Source: Myxococcus guangdongensis
Lineage (GTDB): Bacteria; Myxococcota; Myxococcia; Myxococcales; Myxococcaceae
Direction: 5' to 3'
DNA: 64,000 nt
Assembly (NCBI RefSeq): GCF_024198255.1
Contig: NZ_JAJVKW010000012.1
Span: forward strand, 124,001-188,000
The position numbers were made by a program, and so were the translations under genes. Under the pieces are notes generated by a model. That model was not told the origin of the DNA, ran no database searches, and worked only from the letters and a program-made list of their open reading frames with translations. Below, piece by piece: positions 33,783 to 42,301 of this stretch; the stretch's first letter is position 1; each line of letters begins with the position of its first letter.

Positions 33783-34046
33783 TCATCCACAGGCGCAAGT
33801 CACAGGCACCGTCTGCTTCTTCAAAAGAGAGATGGGGTATTGATCAAGTGGTGGAAGAAGTAGAGGGCACGGAGTTGGGGACAAGTCAGCAAGCTCGCGG
33901 GATGACTGACGAATTCGCCCGATGCTACATGTGGGTAAACTGGCGGTTTCCCACGGCCACCCACAGGTGTTGATCCACGCCGGGGTTTCTCCACAGCCAT
34001 CCCCCCGCTGTCCACAGGCCATCCACAGGCTCGTGGTGGATGACGG
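33783..34046. other. putative replication origin (cluster of DnaA-box-like 9-mers)
   Basis: A non-coding region with several near matches to TTATCCACA. One-mismatch boxes: TCATCCACA (33783-33791), TTCTCCACA (33987-33995) and, on the minus strand, TTACCCACA (33930-33938). Two-mismatch boxes: TGATCCACG (33971), CTGTCCACA (34008-34016), CCATCCACA (34019-34027) and a minus-strand TCATCCACC near 34035. An A+T-richer patch (about 33818-33855, with TCAAAAGAGAG and GGTATTGATCAAG) could be the unwinding element. No open frame with coding character crosses it. The dnaA-rpmH intergenic region, 24 kb away, shows no such cluster. Confidence 0.5.
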
Positions 34047-34157
34047 GAAGACGGTGGGTGACAGCGTGTTCTCACCACACGTCCGCGCCATACAAGCCTG
34101 TTATCCTCCGCGGCGTTGCGGCTCCGGTGGCGGGGCGCTGGCGAGGAGGGTTGACCC

Positions 34158-35861
34158 ATCGATTTCTATCGGGGCGAGCGCATCGGGAAGTACGAGGTCG
34201 TCACGCAGTTGTCCGTGGGTGGCATGGCCGAGCTGTTCCTCGGCTTCACCTCGGGTCCGGGTGGCTTCCGCAAGTACGTGGTGGTGAAGCGCATCCTGCC
34301 GGACGCTCGGGACAACGAGCAGTTCGAGCGGATGTTCCTGGACGAGGCGCGCATCACCGCGGCCTTCAACCACCCGAACATCGCGCAGGTGTTCGACCTG
34401 GGGCAGGAGGAGGACGGCCTCTTCCTGGCGATGGAGTTCATCGCCGGGCAGAACCTCAACCAGATTACCAGCGCGTGCCTGCGCCACCATCGCTCGGTGC
34501 CGCTGGGCTTCACGCTGTCGGTGGCGCGCGACGTCTGCATGGCGCTGCACTACGCGCACACCTTCACCGCGCCCTCGGGAGACCCCAGCCCGGTCATCCA
34601 CCGCGACGTCGCCCAGAAGAACATCATGGTGACGTACGACGGCATGGTGAAGCTGCTCGACTTCGGCATCGCCAAGGCGAAGAACAGCCTGGAGCGCACG
34701 CACGCGGGCACGGTGAAGGGCACCACCGGCTACATGTCCCCGGAGCAGGTGCGCGGCGACAAGCTGGATGGGCGCAGCGACTTGTTCTCCGTCGGGGTGA
34801 TGCTGCACGAGATGCTCACCGGCTCGCGCCTGTTCGCGGGCAAGACCGAGCGCGACGAGATGATGAAGATCCTCGAGGCGCCCATCCCCTGGCCCTCGCA
34901 CGTCGCGCCGCACGTGTCGGAGCAGGTGTCCAAGGTGGTGATGCAGGCCCTGGAGCGCAGCCGCGAGAAGCGCTTCGCCAACGGGCGGGACATGGCGCGG
35001 GCGCTGGAGGCGGCGGCGGGGACGCTGATGCAGGACGCGGAGCACCGCGCCTCATTGATGAAGGAGATGTTCTCCGAGCGCATGGCGGCCACGCGCGCGC
35101 TCCTGGAGAGCGTGGACGGCACGGCCAGCTCGCTCATGGTGGACTCCGCGAAGCGCGCCCTGCGCGGAGACGATGGGCCGTACCTGCCGGTGCGCGAGGA
35201 GATGGCCACGCCCCGGGCGGGCAATACGCCGCTGACGGGCAGCAAGAAGCCCTCGCGCAAGGTGTCGACGGTGAAGACCGAGGCGCCGCTGCCTCCGCTG
35301 GAGAGCGACGAGCTCACGCCCGCGCAGAAGCTCCGCTCCAACGTGCTCTGGGGATTGGTGCTGCTGAGCATCCTCGGCGGCGGCATCTATGGCGCGGTGA
35401 AGTTGAGCCGCGCGCTGGATGACTCGGCGACGATGGTGCCCGTGCGGGAGGAGGAGCCGCAGGACGCCAGGCTGCGTCCCATCCAGCCCGGGGCCCTGGC
35501 GGGGAACCTGGGGCCGGGGCCGGGCGAGCCGGTGCCCGGGGTGAAGCCCGAGCCCGCGCCGAGGAACACCGTCCCGGCGCAGGGGGAGCCGCCGGATGAG
35601 GGCTCGAAGCCGGAGCGCACGGGGACCAAGCCCGCGCGCGTCACGGGCAAGCTGACCTTCAACATCGCCGGGCAGTCGGCGCCCGTCTATCTGGGGGGCA
35701 AGAAGCTCGGCGTGACGCCGCTGCTGGGAGTCGCCGTGCCGGTGGGCAAGCACACGTTGAAGATCGTCGACCCGCAGGGGAAATCGCGCTCACTGCCCGT
35801 GGTCATCAACGCGGGGGAGACGACGGTGAGCAACTTCTCGAGCTGGCAGGACCTGCCCTGA
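34158..35861 (+). CDS. Pkn-type Ser/Thr protein kinase with PEGA domain, probable ATC start
   Basis: About 567 residues. The kinase domain begins GERIGKYEVVTQLSVGGMAE, with HRDVAQKN (H148, D150), DFGIAK (D168) and GTTGYMSPEQ. A juxtamembrane linker, one membrane helix (about 395-415: VLWGLVLLSILGGGIYGAV) and a C-terminal PEGA domain (TFNIAGQSAPVYLGGKKLG) follow. The frame opens after a TGA at 34152-34154, and no ATG, GTG or TTG occurs before the glycine loop. GAGGAGGG (34142-34149) is 8 nt before an ATC at 34158, which encodes the residue where paralogues would have Met (then DFYRGERIGKY). The alternative TTG at 34209 would remove the first strand of the kinase domain. It is a paralogue of 22113-24680. 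Confidence 0.82.
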   Translation: MDFYRGERIGKYEVVTQLSVGGMAELFLGFTSGPGGFRKYVVVKRILPDARDNEQFERMFLDEARITAAFNHPNIAQVFDLGQEEDGLFLAMEFIAGQNLNQITSACLRHHRSVPLGFTLSVARDVCMALHYAHTFTAPSGDPSPVIHRDVAQKNIMVTYDGMVKLLDFGIAKAKNSLERTHAGTVKGTTGYMSPEQVRGDKLDGRSDLFSVGVMLHEMLTGSRLFAGKTERDEMMKILEAPIPWPSHVAPHVSEQVSKVVMQALERSREKRFANGRDMARALEAAAGTLMQDAEHRASLMKEMFSERMAATRALLESVDGTASSLMVDSAKRALRGDDGPYLPVREEMATPRAGNTPLTGSKKPSRKVSTVKTEAPLPPLESDELTPAQKLRSNVLWGLVLLSILGGGIYGAVKLSRALDDSATMVPVREEEPQDARLRPIQPGALAGNLGPGPGEPVPGVKPEPAPRNTVPAQGEPPDEGSKPERTGTKPARVTGKLTFNIAGQSAPVYLGGKKLGVTPLLGVAVPVGKHTLKIVDPQGKSRSLPVVINAGETTVSNFSSWQDLP

Positions 35862-35885
35862 GGGGTGTGAATCCGCTGCGATGAC

Positions 35886-35914
35886 GAGGGGGCCTGTTAT
35901 CTTCGCGCCCCCTC
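35886..35914 (+). terminator. 8-bp hairpin between the kinase and gshB
   Basis: GAGGGGGC pairs with GCCCCCTC around a 13-nt loop that contains TTATCT, itself a possible -10 element for gshB. It may therefore be terminator, promoter or both. Confidence 0.4.
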
Positions 35915-35933
35915 ATCCTTCCCTCCGAGACCC

Positions 35934-36899
35934 ATGGCCCCGCTCACCCTTGGCTTCCTGATGGACCCCCTCGAGACGGTGCGGGTGGACCACGACTCCA
36001 CCTTCGCGCTGATGCTGGAGGCGCAGAAGCGGGGCCACCAGGTGGTCTACTTCGAGCAAGGGTGGCTGCGCTTCAACGGTCGGGTGGCGGAGGCGCGCAT
36101 GCGCCACGTCACGGTGCGCCGGGAGCTGGGACGGCACTTCGACGTGCTCGACGAGGCGCCGCGCGAGCTGTCGACGGTGGACGTGTTGTTCCTGCGCAAG
36201 GACCCGCCGGTGGACGCGGAGTTCCTGCACGCCACGCAGCTGGTGGAGCTGTGTGGTGACCGCCCGCCCATCTACATCAACGACCCGGCGGGCATCCGCG
36301 ACGCGAACGAGAAGCTCTTCTGTCTGCGCTACCCGGACCTGATGCCGGACACGCGCATCACGAGGGAGCTGCCGGTGCTCCTGGACTTCATCGCGAGGAA
36401 CGCGCAGGGCACCATCCTCAAGCCGGTGGATGGCTTCGGCGGCAAGGGCATCCTCTTCCTCGCGCCGGGGGACCGCAACGCGCGCTCCGCCGCGGAGCTG
36501 CTCACCAGCGGAGGCCGCGAGGCCGTCGTCGCGCAGGCGTACATCCCGGAGAGCCGACAGGGCGACAAGCGCATCATCCTGGTGGACGGCGAGCCGGTGG
36601 GTGGCGTGCTGCGCGTGCCGTCCGGGGATGACCACCGGGGGAACATGGCGGCGGGAGGCACACCCCACAAGGCGGTGCTGTCTGCGCGGGATTTGGAGAT
36701 CTGCGAGCGGCTCAAGCCGGAGCTGCGCAAGCGCGGGCTCCTGCTCGTGGGCATCGACGTGCTCGGCGACTACCTCACCGAGGTGAACGTGACGAGCCCC
36801 ACGGGCCTGGTGGAGGCGAACCACCTGGACGACGTGTGCATCGAGGCGCGCGTCCTCGACGTGGCCGAGCGACTGGCGGCACGGCGTCCGAAGGCCTGA
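35934..36899 (+). CDS. gshB: glutathione synthetase
   Basis: A 321-residue ATP-grasp ligase that joins gamma-glutamylcysteine to glycine, the last step of glutathione synthesis. Visible family features are the N-terminal LGFLMDPLETVRVDHDSTFAL, LFLRKDPPVD, the ATP-grasp loop ILKPVDGFGGKGI, QAYIPESRQGDKRII, GEPVGGVLRVPSG and the C-terminal metal/ATP site LTEVNVTSPTGL. Length is normal (E. coli 316). It follows the kinase gene by 72 nt. No gshA is in the window. Confidence 0.95.
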   Translation: MAPLTLGFLMDPLETVRVDHDSTFALMLEAQKRGHQVVYFEQGWLRFNGRVAEARMRHVTVRRELGRHFDVLDEAPRELSTVDVLFLRKDPPVDAEFLHATQLVELCGDRPPIYINDPAGIRDANEKLFCLRYPDLMPDTRITRELPVLLDFIARNAQGTILKPVDGFGGKGILFLAPGDRNARSAAELLTSGGREAVVAQAYIPESRQGDKRIILVDGEPVGGVLRVPSGDDHRGNMAAGGTPHKAVLSARDLEICERLKPELRKRGLLLVGIDVLGDYLTEVNVTSPTGLVEANHLDDVCIEARVLDVAERLAARRPKA

Positions 36900-37357
36900 C
36901 GTCCGGGGCGGAGCGGGGCTCGTGGCGGATGCTCTGGCCATCCCCGCGCCATCCTCCAAGGAGGGCGGGGTCGTGTGCCTCCGCGGAGCTTCATCGAGCC
37001 TCATGCCGAGCGCGGGTTGCGGGTGCGCTGGATTCCAGGGGCTCACGGGTGGCTCCGTGGCTGTTCGGATGGCGCCGGGTCCCTGAATCGACTTCATGGA
37101 GGTCGTGTTCTTCACGGGCAACCGCTGACGTCGTGAGGACGGTCCGCCGATGGGCCTGTCCGGAGCGATTTCCCGAGTGAAAGTGAGCTGAAGGACGGTT
37201 CAGGTTCCAGGGTGCCCGACGCGGTGCGCTGAAATGAACCCTGGTTCATGTTTCAGGGCCTGGGCGACGCGGCGCGCCTTGAATCAGGGGTGTGCGGGGG
37301 AGTCACGTTGCCGCCCGCGGCCGTCATCCCCCTTCCCCCGACGGCCCGGGAGGCACC
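36900..37357. other. intergenic region of about 460 nt
   Basis: No supported gene. It holds the palindrome at 37234-37249 and the nearby partial repeats GGTTCA and GGTTCC around 37197-37208. Confidence 0.4.
37234..37249. promoter_or_regulatory. ATGAACC-N2-GGTTCAT palindrome (operator-like)
   Basis: A perfect 7+7 inverted repeat 109 nt upstream of the esterase lipoprotein gene. Its core TGAACC-N2-GGTTCA is also present at 17076-17089. A half-site-like GGTTCA-GGTTCC lies about 35 nt to the left. Confidence 0.45.
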
Positions 37358-39232
37358 ATGTCGCCGTGGCGTTCTCGACTCTCCTCGACGTGCTTCACCT
37401 TCACCGTGGCGCTGGGCCTGGGCGCACTTGGATGTGGCGGAACCGACGTGGGCCCCTCGGCGCCGGAGGACTCGGTGCTCGAGCGCTCCGAGCAGGCCCT
37501 CACCCAGGTGACGGGCTTCGGTAGCAACCCGGGCAACCTGCTGATGTTCCGGCACGTACCCTCGGGGATGCCGGCCAACGCGCCCCTGGTGGTGGTGCTC
37601 CATGGCTGTACGCAGAACGCGACGGGCATGGAGCTCAGTGGCTGGACGGCGGCGGCGAACGTCTACAAGTTCTACGCGGTGTATCCGCAGCAGCAGGGCA
37701 GCAACAGCGGCACCAGCTGCTTCAACTGGTACGAAATCGGGGACACCACGCGCGACGCGGGCGAGGCGCTGTCCATCAAGCAGATGGTGGACGCGATGAA
37801 GGCCACCTACTCGATTGATGCGTCGCGGGTGTACGTGACGGGCTTCTCCGCGGGCGGCTACATGGCGTCCTCGCTGCTCTCCGTCTACCCGGATGTCTTC
37901 AGCGCCGGCGCCATCAACGCGGGCGGACCGCACCGCTGCTCCACGTCGGTGAACGCGGCCTTCACGTGCATGAGCGGCATCGACAAGACGCCCGCGGCCT
38001 GGGGCGACCTGGCGCGCAGTGGCTACCCGAGCTACGCGGGCCCGCGTCCGCCGGTGTCCATCTGGTACGGCACCAGCGACTTCACCGTGCGGCCGATGAA
38101 CGGCACGGAGGCGATGGAGCAGTGGACGAACGTGCACGGCATCGACCAGACGCCGGACACCACGGAGACGGTGGGAGGCTTCCCGCACAAGGTCTATCGC
38201 GATGGCGCGGGTCGAGCCCTGGTGGAGACGTGGGAGCTCACTGGCATGGGGCACGCGGTGGCGTTCGACGCGCAGTTCAACTTCCCGGGCAGCACCACGG
38301 CCTGCGGCTCGGTGGGCGCGTACGTGACGGATGTGAACCTGTGCGCTGTGTATCACCAGGCGAAGTTCTTCGGCCTCACCGAGGGCGGCAACGAGCCGGG
38401 CGGTGACACCACGCCTCCCACGGTGAATGTGACGTCTCCGGCGAGTGGGACCACGGTGAGCGGCACGGTGACGGTGACGGTGAGCGCCACGGACGCGGTG
38501 GGCGTGGCGCGCGTGGAGCTGCTGGTGGATGGGACTCCGGTGGCGACGGACACGGTGGCGCCGTACGAGCTCGCGTGGGACAGCCGGACGGTGGCGAACG
38601 GCGCGCACACGCTGGGGGCCCGGGCCTATGACGCCGCGGGGAATGCGGCGACGGACAACGACACGAGTGTCACCGTGAACAACGCTGGAGGTCCGCCCAC
38701 GCCCGTCACCGTGAGCTTCACGAGCATCGCGGCCGAGGACGGCTACCTGAAGGCGAACGCGGATGGCAGCGGCGCGGTGCTCGGGACGCTGACGAACCTG
38801 GCGCTCGGGCGTGGGACGGATGGGAAGTACAACCGCTCCTTCCTCTCGTTCGACACGTCGGCGCTGCCGGATGGGGCCACCGTCACGCGGGCGTTCCTCA
38901 CGGTGAGCTACTCGTCGGGCATGGGGGACCCCTGGGCCACGCCCGCGGGCAACACGCTGGTCATCGACGTGAAGTCCGGCACGTTCAACGCGGCGTCCAC
39001 GGAAGGTGCGGACTGGGCGGCGGTGGCGGACGCGAGCGCGGTGGCGAGCATCGAGCGGTTCACCAGTGGCGCGAAGGCCTCGGCGGACTTCAGCGGTGCG
39101 GGCCTGGGGGCCATCAACGTGGCGGGCCGGACGCAGCTGCGGCTGCGCTTCAGCCAGGAGCAGACGGCGACGCAGTACCTGTTCGTGCGGGACTCGGCGA
39201 ACGCGGTGCTGACCGTCGTGTACACACCGTGA
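37358..39232 (+). CDS. PHB-depolymerase-family esterase lipoprotein with accessory domains
   Basis: About 624 residues. A lipoprotein signal (lipobox ALGC) is followed by an alpha/beta-hydrolase domain of the PHB depolymerase/feruloyl esterase family (about 45-340): VVVLHGCTQNATGM (oxyanion region), nucleophile in VTGFSAGGYMASS, and a C-terminal histidine in TGMGHAVAFD. A bacterial Ig-like domain (about 350-445: VNVTSPASGTTVSGTVTVTV) and a C-terminal beta-sandwich of the DNRLRE type (RSFLSFDTSALPDGATVTRA) follow. It probably hydrolyses ester polymers or plant-type esters outside the cell. GGGAGG lies 5 nt before the ATG. Confidence 0.84.
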   Translation: MSPWRSRLSSTCFTFTVALGLGALGCGGTDVGPSAPEDSVLERSEQALTQVTGFGSNPGNLLMFRHVPSGMPANAPLVVVLHGCTQNATGMELSGWTAAANVYKFYAVYPQQQGSNSGTSCFNWYEIGDTTRDAGEALSIKQMVDAMKATYSIDASRVYVTGFSAGGYMASSLLSVYPDVFSAGAINAGGPHRCSTSVNAAFTCMSGIDKTPAAWGDLARSGYPSYAGPRPPVSIWYGTSDFTVRPMNGTEAMEQWTNVHGIDQTPDTTETVGGFPHKVYRDGAGRALVETWELTGMGHAVAFDAQFNFPGSTTACGSVGAYVTDVNLCAVYHQAKFFGLTEGGNEPGGDTTPPTVNVTSPASGTTVSGTVTVTVSATDAVGVARVELLVDGTPVATDTVAPYELAWDSRTVANGAHTLGARAYDAAGNAATDNDTSVTVNNAGGPPTPVTVSFTSIAAEDGYLKANADGSGAVLGTLTNLALGRGTDGKYNRSFLSFDTSALPDGATVTRAFLTVSYSSGMGDPWATPAGNTLVIDVKSGTFNAASTEGADWAAVADASAVASIERFTSGAKASADFSGAGLGAINVAGRTQLRLRFSQEQTATQYLFVRDSANAVLTVVYTP

Positions 39233-39292
39233 CGTGAGGATGTCCCCGGGGTGGACGCCTGTTCGACGAGGATGCGAGCATGGCGTCCCCCC

Positions 39293-40081
39293 GTGACTGA
39301 CTTCGCCTCACAGCCCGGCCCGGACGAGACGCTCGACTCCATCGGCACCTCGGGCGTGCGCGTCTTCCAGCGACGGGATGGGTATCGGTTCACGCTGGAC
39401 GCGGTGCTGCTCGCGGCCTTCGCTGCCACCGAGTCCACGCAGGGCTCGGGGCGGATATTGGAGTTGGGTGCGGGCAGCGGCGTGGTGTCACTGCTGCTCG
39501 TGAAGCAGTTCGGGCTGGGGCCCGTGGATGCGCTGGAGCTGCAGCCCGCGGTGCATGCGCGGCTGACGCGCGCTGTGGCGCTCAATGACTGTGAGTCCCG
39601 GGTGCGACCGGTGCTTGGGGACCTGAAGCGCATCCGTGAGCAGGTGACGGGTGGAGCGTATGTGCAGGTCGTGTCGAATCCGCCGTTCCGGGTGGCGGAT
39701 GCGGGGGTGCGCAGTCCGGATGACGAGCGCGCCATCTCCAAGTCGGAGGTGGCGTGTGATGCCCGGGACGTGGTCGCGGCGGCGCGGTACGCGCTGGCTC
39801 CTGGGGGACTGGTGAGCCTGGTGTATCCGGCGGCGCGCGCGGCGGAGGTGCTCGGGTTGCTGGCGCAGTCGAAGCTGCATCCGCGCGTGCTGCGCTTCGT
39901 GCACTCGAGGGTGGAGGCACCGGCCACGCGCTTCCTGGTGCAGGCCGTGCGCGACAGGGACCGGGGCCTCACCGTGCGCCCGCCGCTCGTGGTCCACGGG
40001 GAAGGACCCGGGGGCTACTCGGCGGAGGTGGCGGCGCTCATGGACCCGCCGCTCAAACTTCCTCGAACTTCGCTCCCGTGA
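39293..40081 (+). CDS. SAM-dependent methyltransferase, TrmN6-like
   Basis: About 262 residues. The Rossmann SAM-binding motif is ILELGAGSGVVSLLL, and the catalytic NPPF is in VVSNPPFRVAD, as in N6-adenine methyltransferases of the TrmN6/YfiC group that modify A37 of tRNA-Val. N-terminal FQRRDGYRFTLDAVLLAAF also matches that group (family: Q...gyrfs.Da.LLa). The start is uncertain: GTG 39293 is taken because the family begins shortly before it, while ATG 39272 and GTG 39251 are in frame. It is convergent with and overlaps the immunity gene by 29 nt. Confidence 0.82.
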   Translation: MTDFASQPGPDETLDSIGTSGVRVFQRRDGYRFTLDAVLLAAFAATESTQGSGRILELGAGSGVVSLLLVKQFGLGPVDALELQPAVHARLTRAVALNDCESRVRPVLGDLKRIREQVTGGAYVQVVSNPPFRVADAGVRSPDDERAISKSEVACDARDVVAAARYALAPGGLVSLVYPAARAAEVLGLLAQSKLHPRVLRFVHSRVEAPATRFLVQAVRDRDRGLTVRPPLVVHGEGPGGYSAEVAALMDPPLKLPRTSLP

Positions 40082-40628
40082 CGTTCGCGCGCTCCATGGC
40101 CACCTTGATGTCCTCGGTGACGATGAGCGCGACGGTCCATCCCCAGGTACGGAAGACCTTGGCATCGCCTACTTTCGTGCGGTCGATTCGCAGACCCGCC
40201 ACGCTCCGGTATTGGCCGAGCTTGTCCGGTCGTTCGTCCTCTGGCTTCCAGCGAAGAATCTCTCTGGAGGCCTTGTCGTCGATGCACCGGACGACCTTCG
40301 TGGCCACGAGGAGTTGATACGTGTCTGGGAAGCCTTGGATGGCCACGGGTATGCACTGAACATCATCGGGTGCCAGCTCCGCGAAGACATTGGCCACCTT
40401 GATGTGAACGACGGGAGTCAATGCCGCGCCCGCCGTGCTGAAGTCCAACGGTCGTCCGGGCACGTCGATGGGAATCGACAGGGGACCTGTGACATGACTG
40501 GGTCGTCCCGACGTGAACTCCCTGAAGTTCTCCAACTCGCGGCCCTGGCCATCGAGCGGTTCATCCAGGGACCATTTCCCTCGCTGCATGTCGGGCTCGA
40601 GCGAGAAGTATCGAGGCTGTTTCGGCAT
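40053..40628 (-). CDS. Imm11 (MXAN_0049-type) immunity protein
   Basis: A 191-residue soluble protein beginning MPKQPRYFSLEPDMQRGKW. I recognise it as the Imm11/DUF1629 family, the group named for the immunity protein MXAN_0049 of Myxococcus xanthus. The Tyr-Phe-x-Leu start, the LDFSTAGAALTPVV middle and the RTWGWTVALIVTEDIKVAM end follow that pattern. It should bind and neutralise the cognate nuclease domain in the cytoplasm. The gene starts 14 nt after the toxin gene's stop, with a strong GAGGAGG 6 nt before the ATG, so it is translated from the same mRNA. The match is by memory of the family and needs a profile search. Confidence 0.75.
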   Translation of the reverse strand: MPKQPRYFSLEPDMQRGKWSLDEPLDGQGRELENFREFTSGRPSHVTGPLSIPIDVPGRPLDFSTAGAALTPVVHIKVANVFAELAPDDVQCIPVAIQGFPDTYQLLVATKVVRCIDDKASREILRWKPEDERPDKLGQYRSVAGLRIDRTKVGDAKVFRTWGWTVALIVTEDIKVAMERANVTGAKFEEV

Positions 40629-40642
40629 GGTGGACCTCCTCA

Positions 40643-41992
40643 CTACCTCACAGGCTGTTTCATCAACAGCCTGTAGACTTCCGTCCCTCGGGTCTGGGCT
40701 TCCTTGGCGAGAAGGCGCAGCTCGCTCGTGAGCGCCTTCTGACACTCCGCCACCTTCCGACACTCTCCCAAGCCTTGAAGCAATCGCTTGTAGATGAATG
40801 AGTGATACTGCTCGGTGTGTGGCCCCTTGTGACCCACGATTCTGACGATGTTTTCGGGATCCTTCAGCTCCATCCCTGCTCTCCTGAAGAGCTTGCGGAA
40901 CTCTGGCGTCCAGGGCCCCCCAGTCGCGGTGGAGATTTCATTCTTGTTCGTGGCGAGGTGGTGGCGTTGTCCCTTGCCCGAGCGCATCTCCCGGCTCGCC
41001 ATGGCCAATGCGTTGGGGGCGAGCGCGATGGTGAACCCTTCAGCCGACACCGCGATGGATTGCACACTCCCCACCGCGGCGTACTGGATGCCTGCTTGAG
41101 TCTCCACGGCCATCGCGGCCTGCGCGGAGCCCGGAAGTCTCGTGGCCTTCGCAGCCAGGCCTGCCGTGCTTCCGATGGCGGCCGTGGCCAGCATCACGAA
41201 GACCCGTGCGGCATTCTCTCCGAGGACTTCGCCGTAGGCCTCACCTGAAGCATGGAGCTGCGCGAAAGTCGTGGCCTGCTCCACCTCGCGCACCAGGGTC
41301 AACCACCCGTCCAACAGACGCCACACCGTGTCCACGCCCAGATAGGCGATGGCAATGGCGGTCATGGTCGCGGCGACACCTTTCGAGATGGGCTCGGGTA
41401 GCGCCCAGAGCAGGAGGTACATCGTCGCAGTGGCGGTGATGGTGGCCATGACCACATCGGGGTCTGCCATGCCCTCCAATGCCTCGGCCGTCTCCTCCCA
41501 CACGGAGTCCATCGCGATGGCCAATGCCCATGTGTATTTGCCGTCGCTGGCGAGCAGCGGGCCCTCCTCCAGCAATCGCAAGCAGTCCCCAGGTTGGTTC
41601 TTCCGCACGCACCATTGGCCGTAGGCTCGCGTCAGATCGTCGTCTGCGTAGGACGCCAGCAAGTGAGGCCCTTCCGCGTCCTCTCGACGCTGGGGTGTAA
41701 GGTGTGGGGGGCGGCTCTCGTATCGGTACACACCACCACGGGATGGCACGCCGAAGAGTTCTCGGGCTTCCTGCATCGGGTTGCGAAACGGACGCACGTC
41801 TCGGACCAGTTCCGCGATGGCCTCCTCGTACTCGTCATCGTCGAGTTCGGCTGCTTCCACTTCCGCGCCTGGCTCCTCGTGAGGAGTGACGACATACGAA
41901 TCAGTTCCGGCATCCAGTCGCACGACCCGACTCGTCGTGCAGCCGGTGATGACCACGAACAAGATCAACGGTGCCGCCCAGCGAAGCAGCAT
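40643..41992 (-). CDS. lipoprotein nuclease toxin with C-terminal AHH/HNH-type domain
   Basis: About 449 residues from the ATG at 41992. A lipoprotein signal ends in ITGC (C18). An acidic linker (45-65) and an intermediate region with Cys128/Cys137 follow; hydrophobic segments lie at about 181-228 and 263-285. The C-terminal domain (from about 340) has QRHHLATNKNE (H344-H345), WTPEFRKLFRRAG and GHKGPHTEQYH (H388, H392, H397), the pattern of AHH-type nucleases in polymorphic toxins. Architecture and partner match lipoprotein toxins of myxobacteria such as SitA proteins, delivered by outer-membrane exchange, and MXAN_0050. Base composition and codon use are less G+C-biased than in the neighbours, suggesting transfer. 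Confidence 0.8.
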   Translation of the reverse strand: MLLRWAAPLILFVVITGCTTSRVVRLDAGTDSYVVTPHEEPGAEVEAAELDDDEYEEAIAELVRDVRPFRNPMQEARELFGVPSRGGVYRYESRPPHLTPQRREDAEGPHLLASYADDDLTRAYGQWCVRKNQPGDCLRLLEEGPLLASDGKYTWALAIAMDSVWEETAEALEGMADPDVVMATITATATMYLLLWALPEPISKGVAATMTAIAIAYLGVDTVWRLLDGWLTLVREVEQATTFAQLHASGEAYGEVLGENAARVFVMLATAAIGSTAGLAAKATRLPGSAQAAMAVETQAGIQYAAVGSVQSIAVSAEGFTIALAPNALAMASREMRSGKGQRHHLATNKNEISTATGGPWTPEFRKLFRRAGMELKDPENIVRIVGHKGPHTEQYHSFIYKRLLQGLGECRKVAECQKALTSELRLLAKEAQTRGTEVYRLLMKQPVR

Positions 41993-42301
41993 GGAGTGTC
42001 CCCCATCAGGTGGCCCTTCACACAGAGGGCACGACTCAGGAGTACCAGAAGGCAATGACCTTCCGCCAAGACTGACGCGGCGTCGTCCGGGGAACTCTGC
42101 CTGCGTCAGGTTGCCGTCGCCGCGACTGGGGCCATGAAGACGGCTTGGCATCATCCTGGCCTTGGACTCGTGGAGTGGTTGAAGGCCCGGTCGTCCACCG
42201 AGGGAGGGGCACCGGCACACGGGTGCCGTGGTCATGGAGCGTTCCCAACGTACTCAGGTTTCCCGGATGGGCCCGTGGCCCCCGAGCAAGGAGAACAGGG
42301 A
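41993..42301. other. 309-nt divergent region between toxin gene and DoxX gene
   Basis: On the minus strand TTGGCG (42064-42069) and GGTACT (42041-42046) are 17 nt apart, a weak but plausible promoter for the toxin/immunity pair. Nothing else is supported. Confidence 0.3.
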
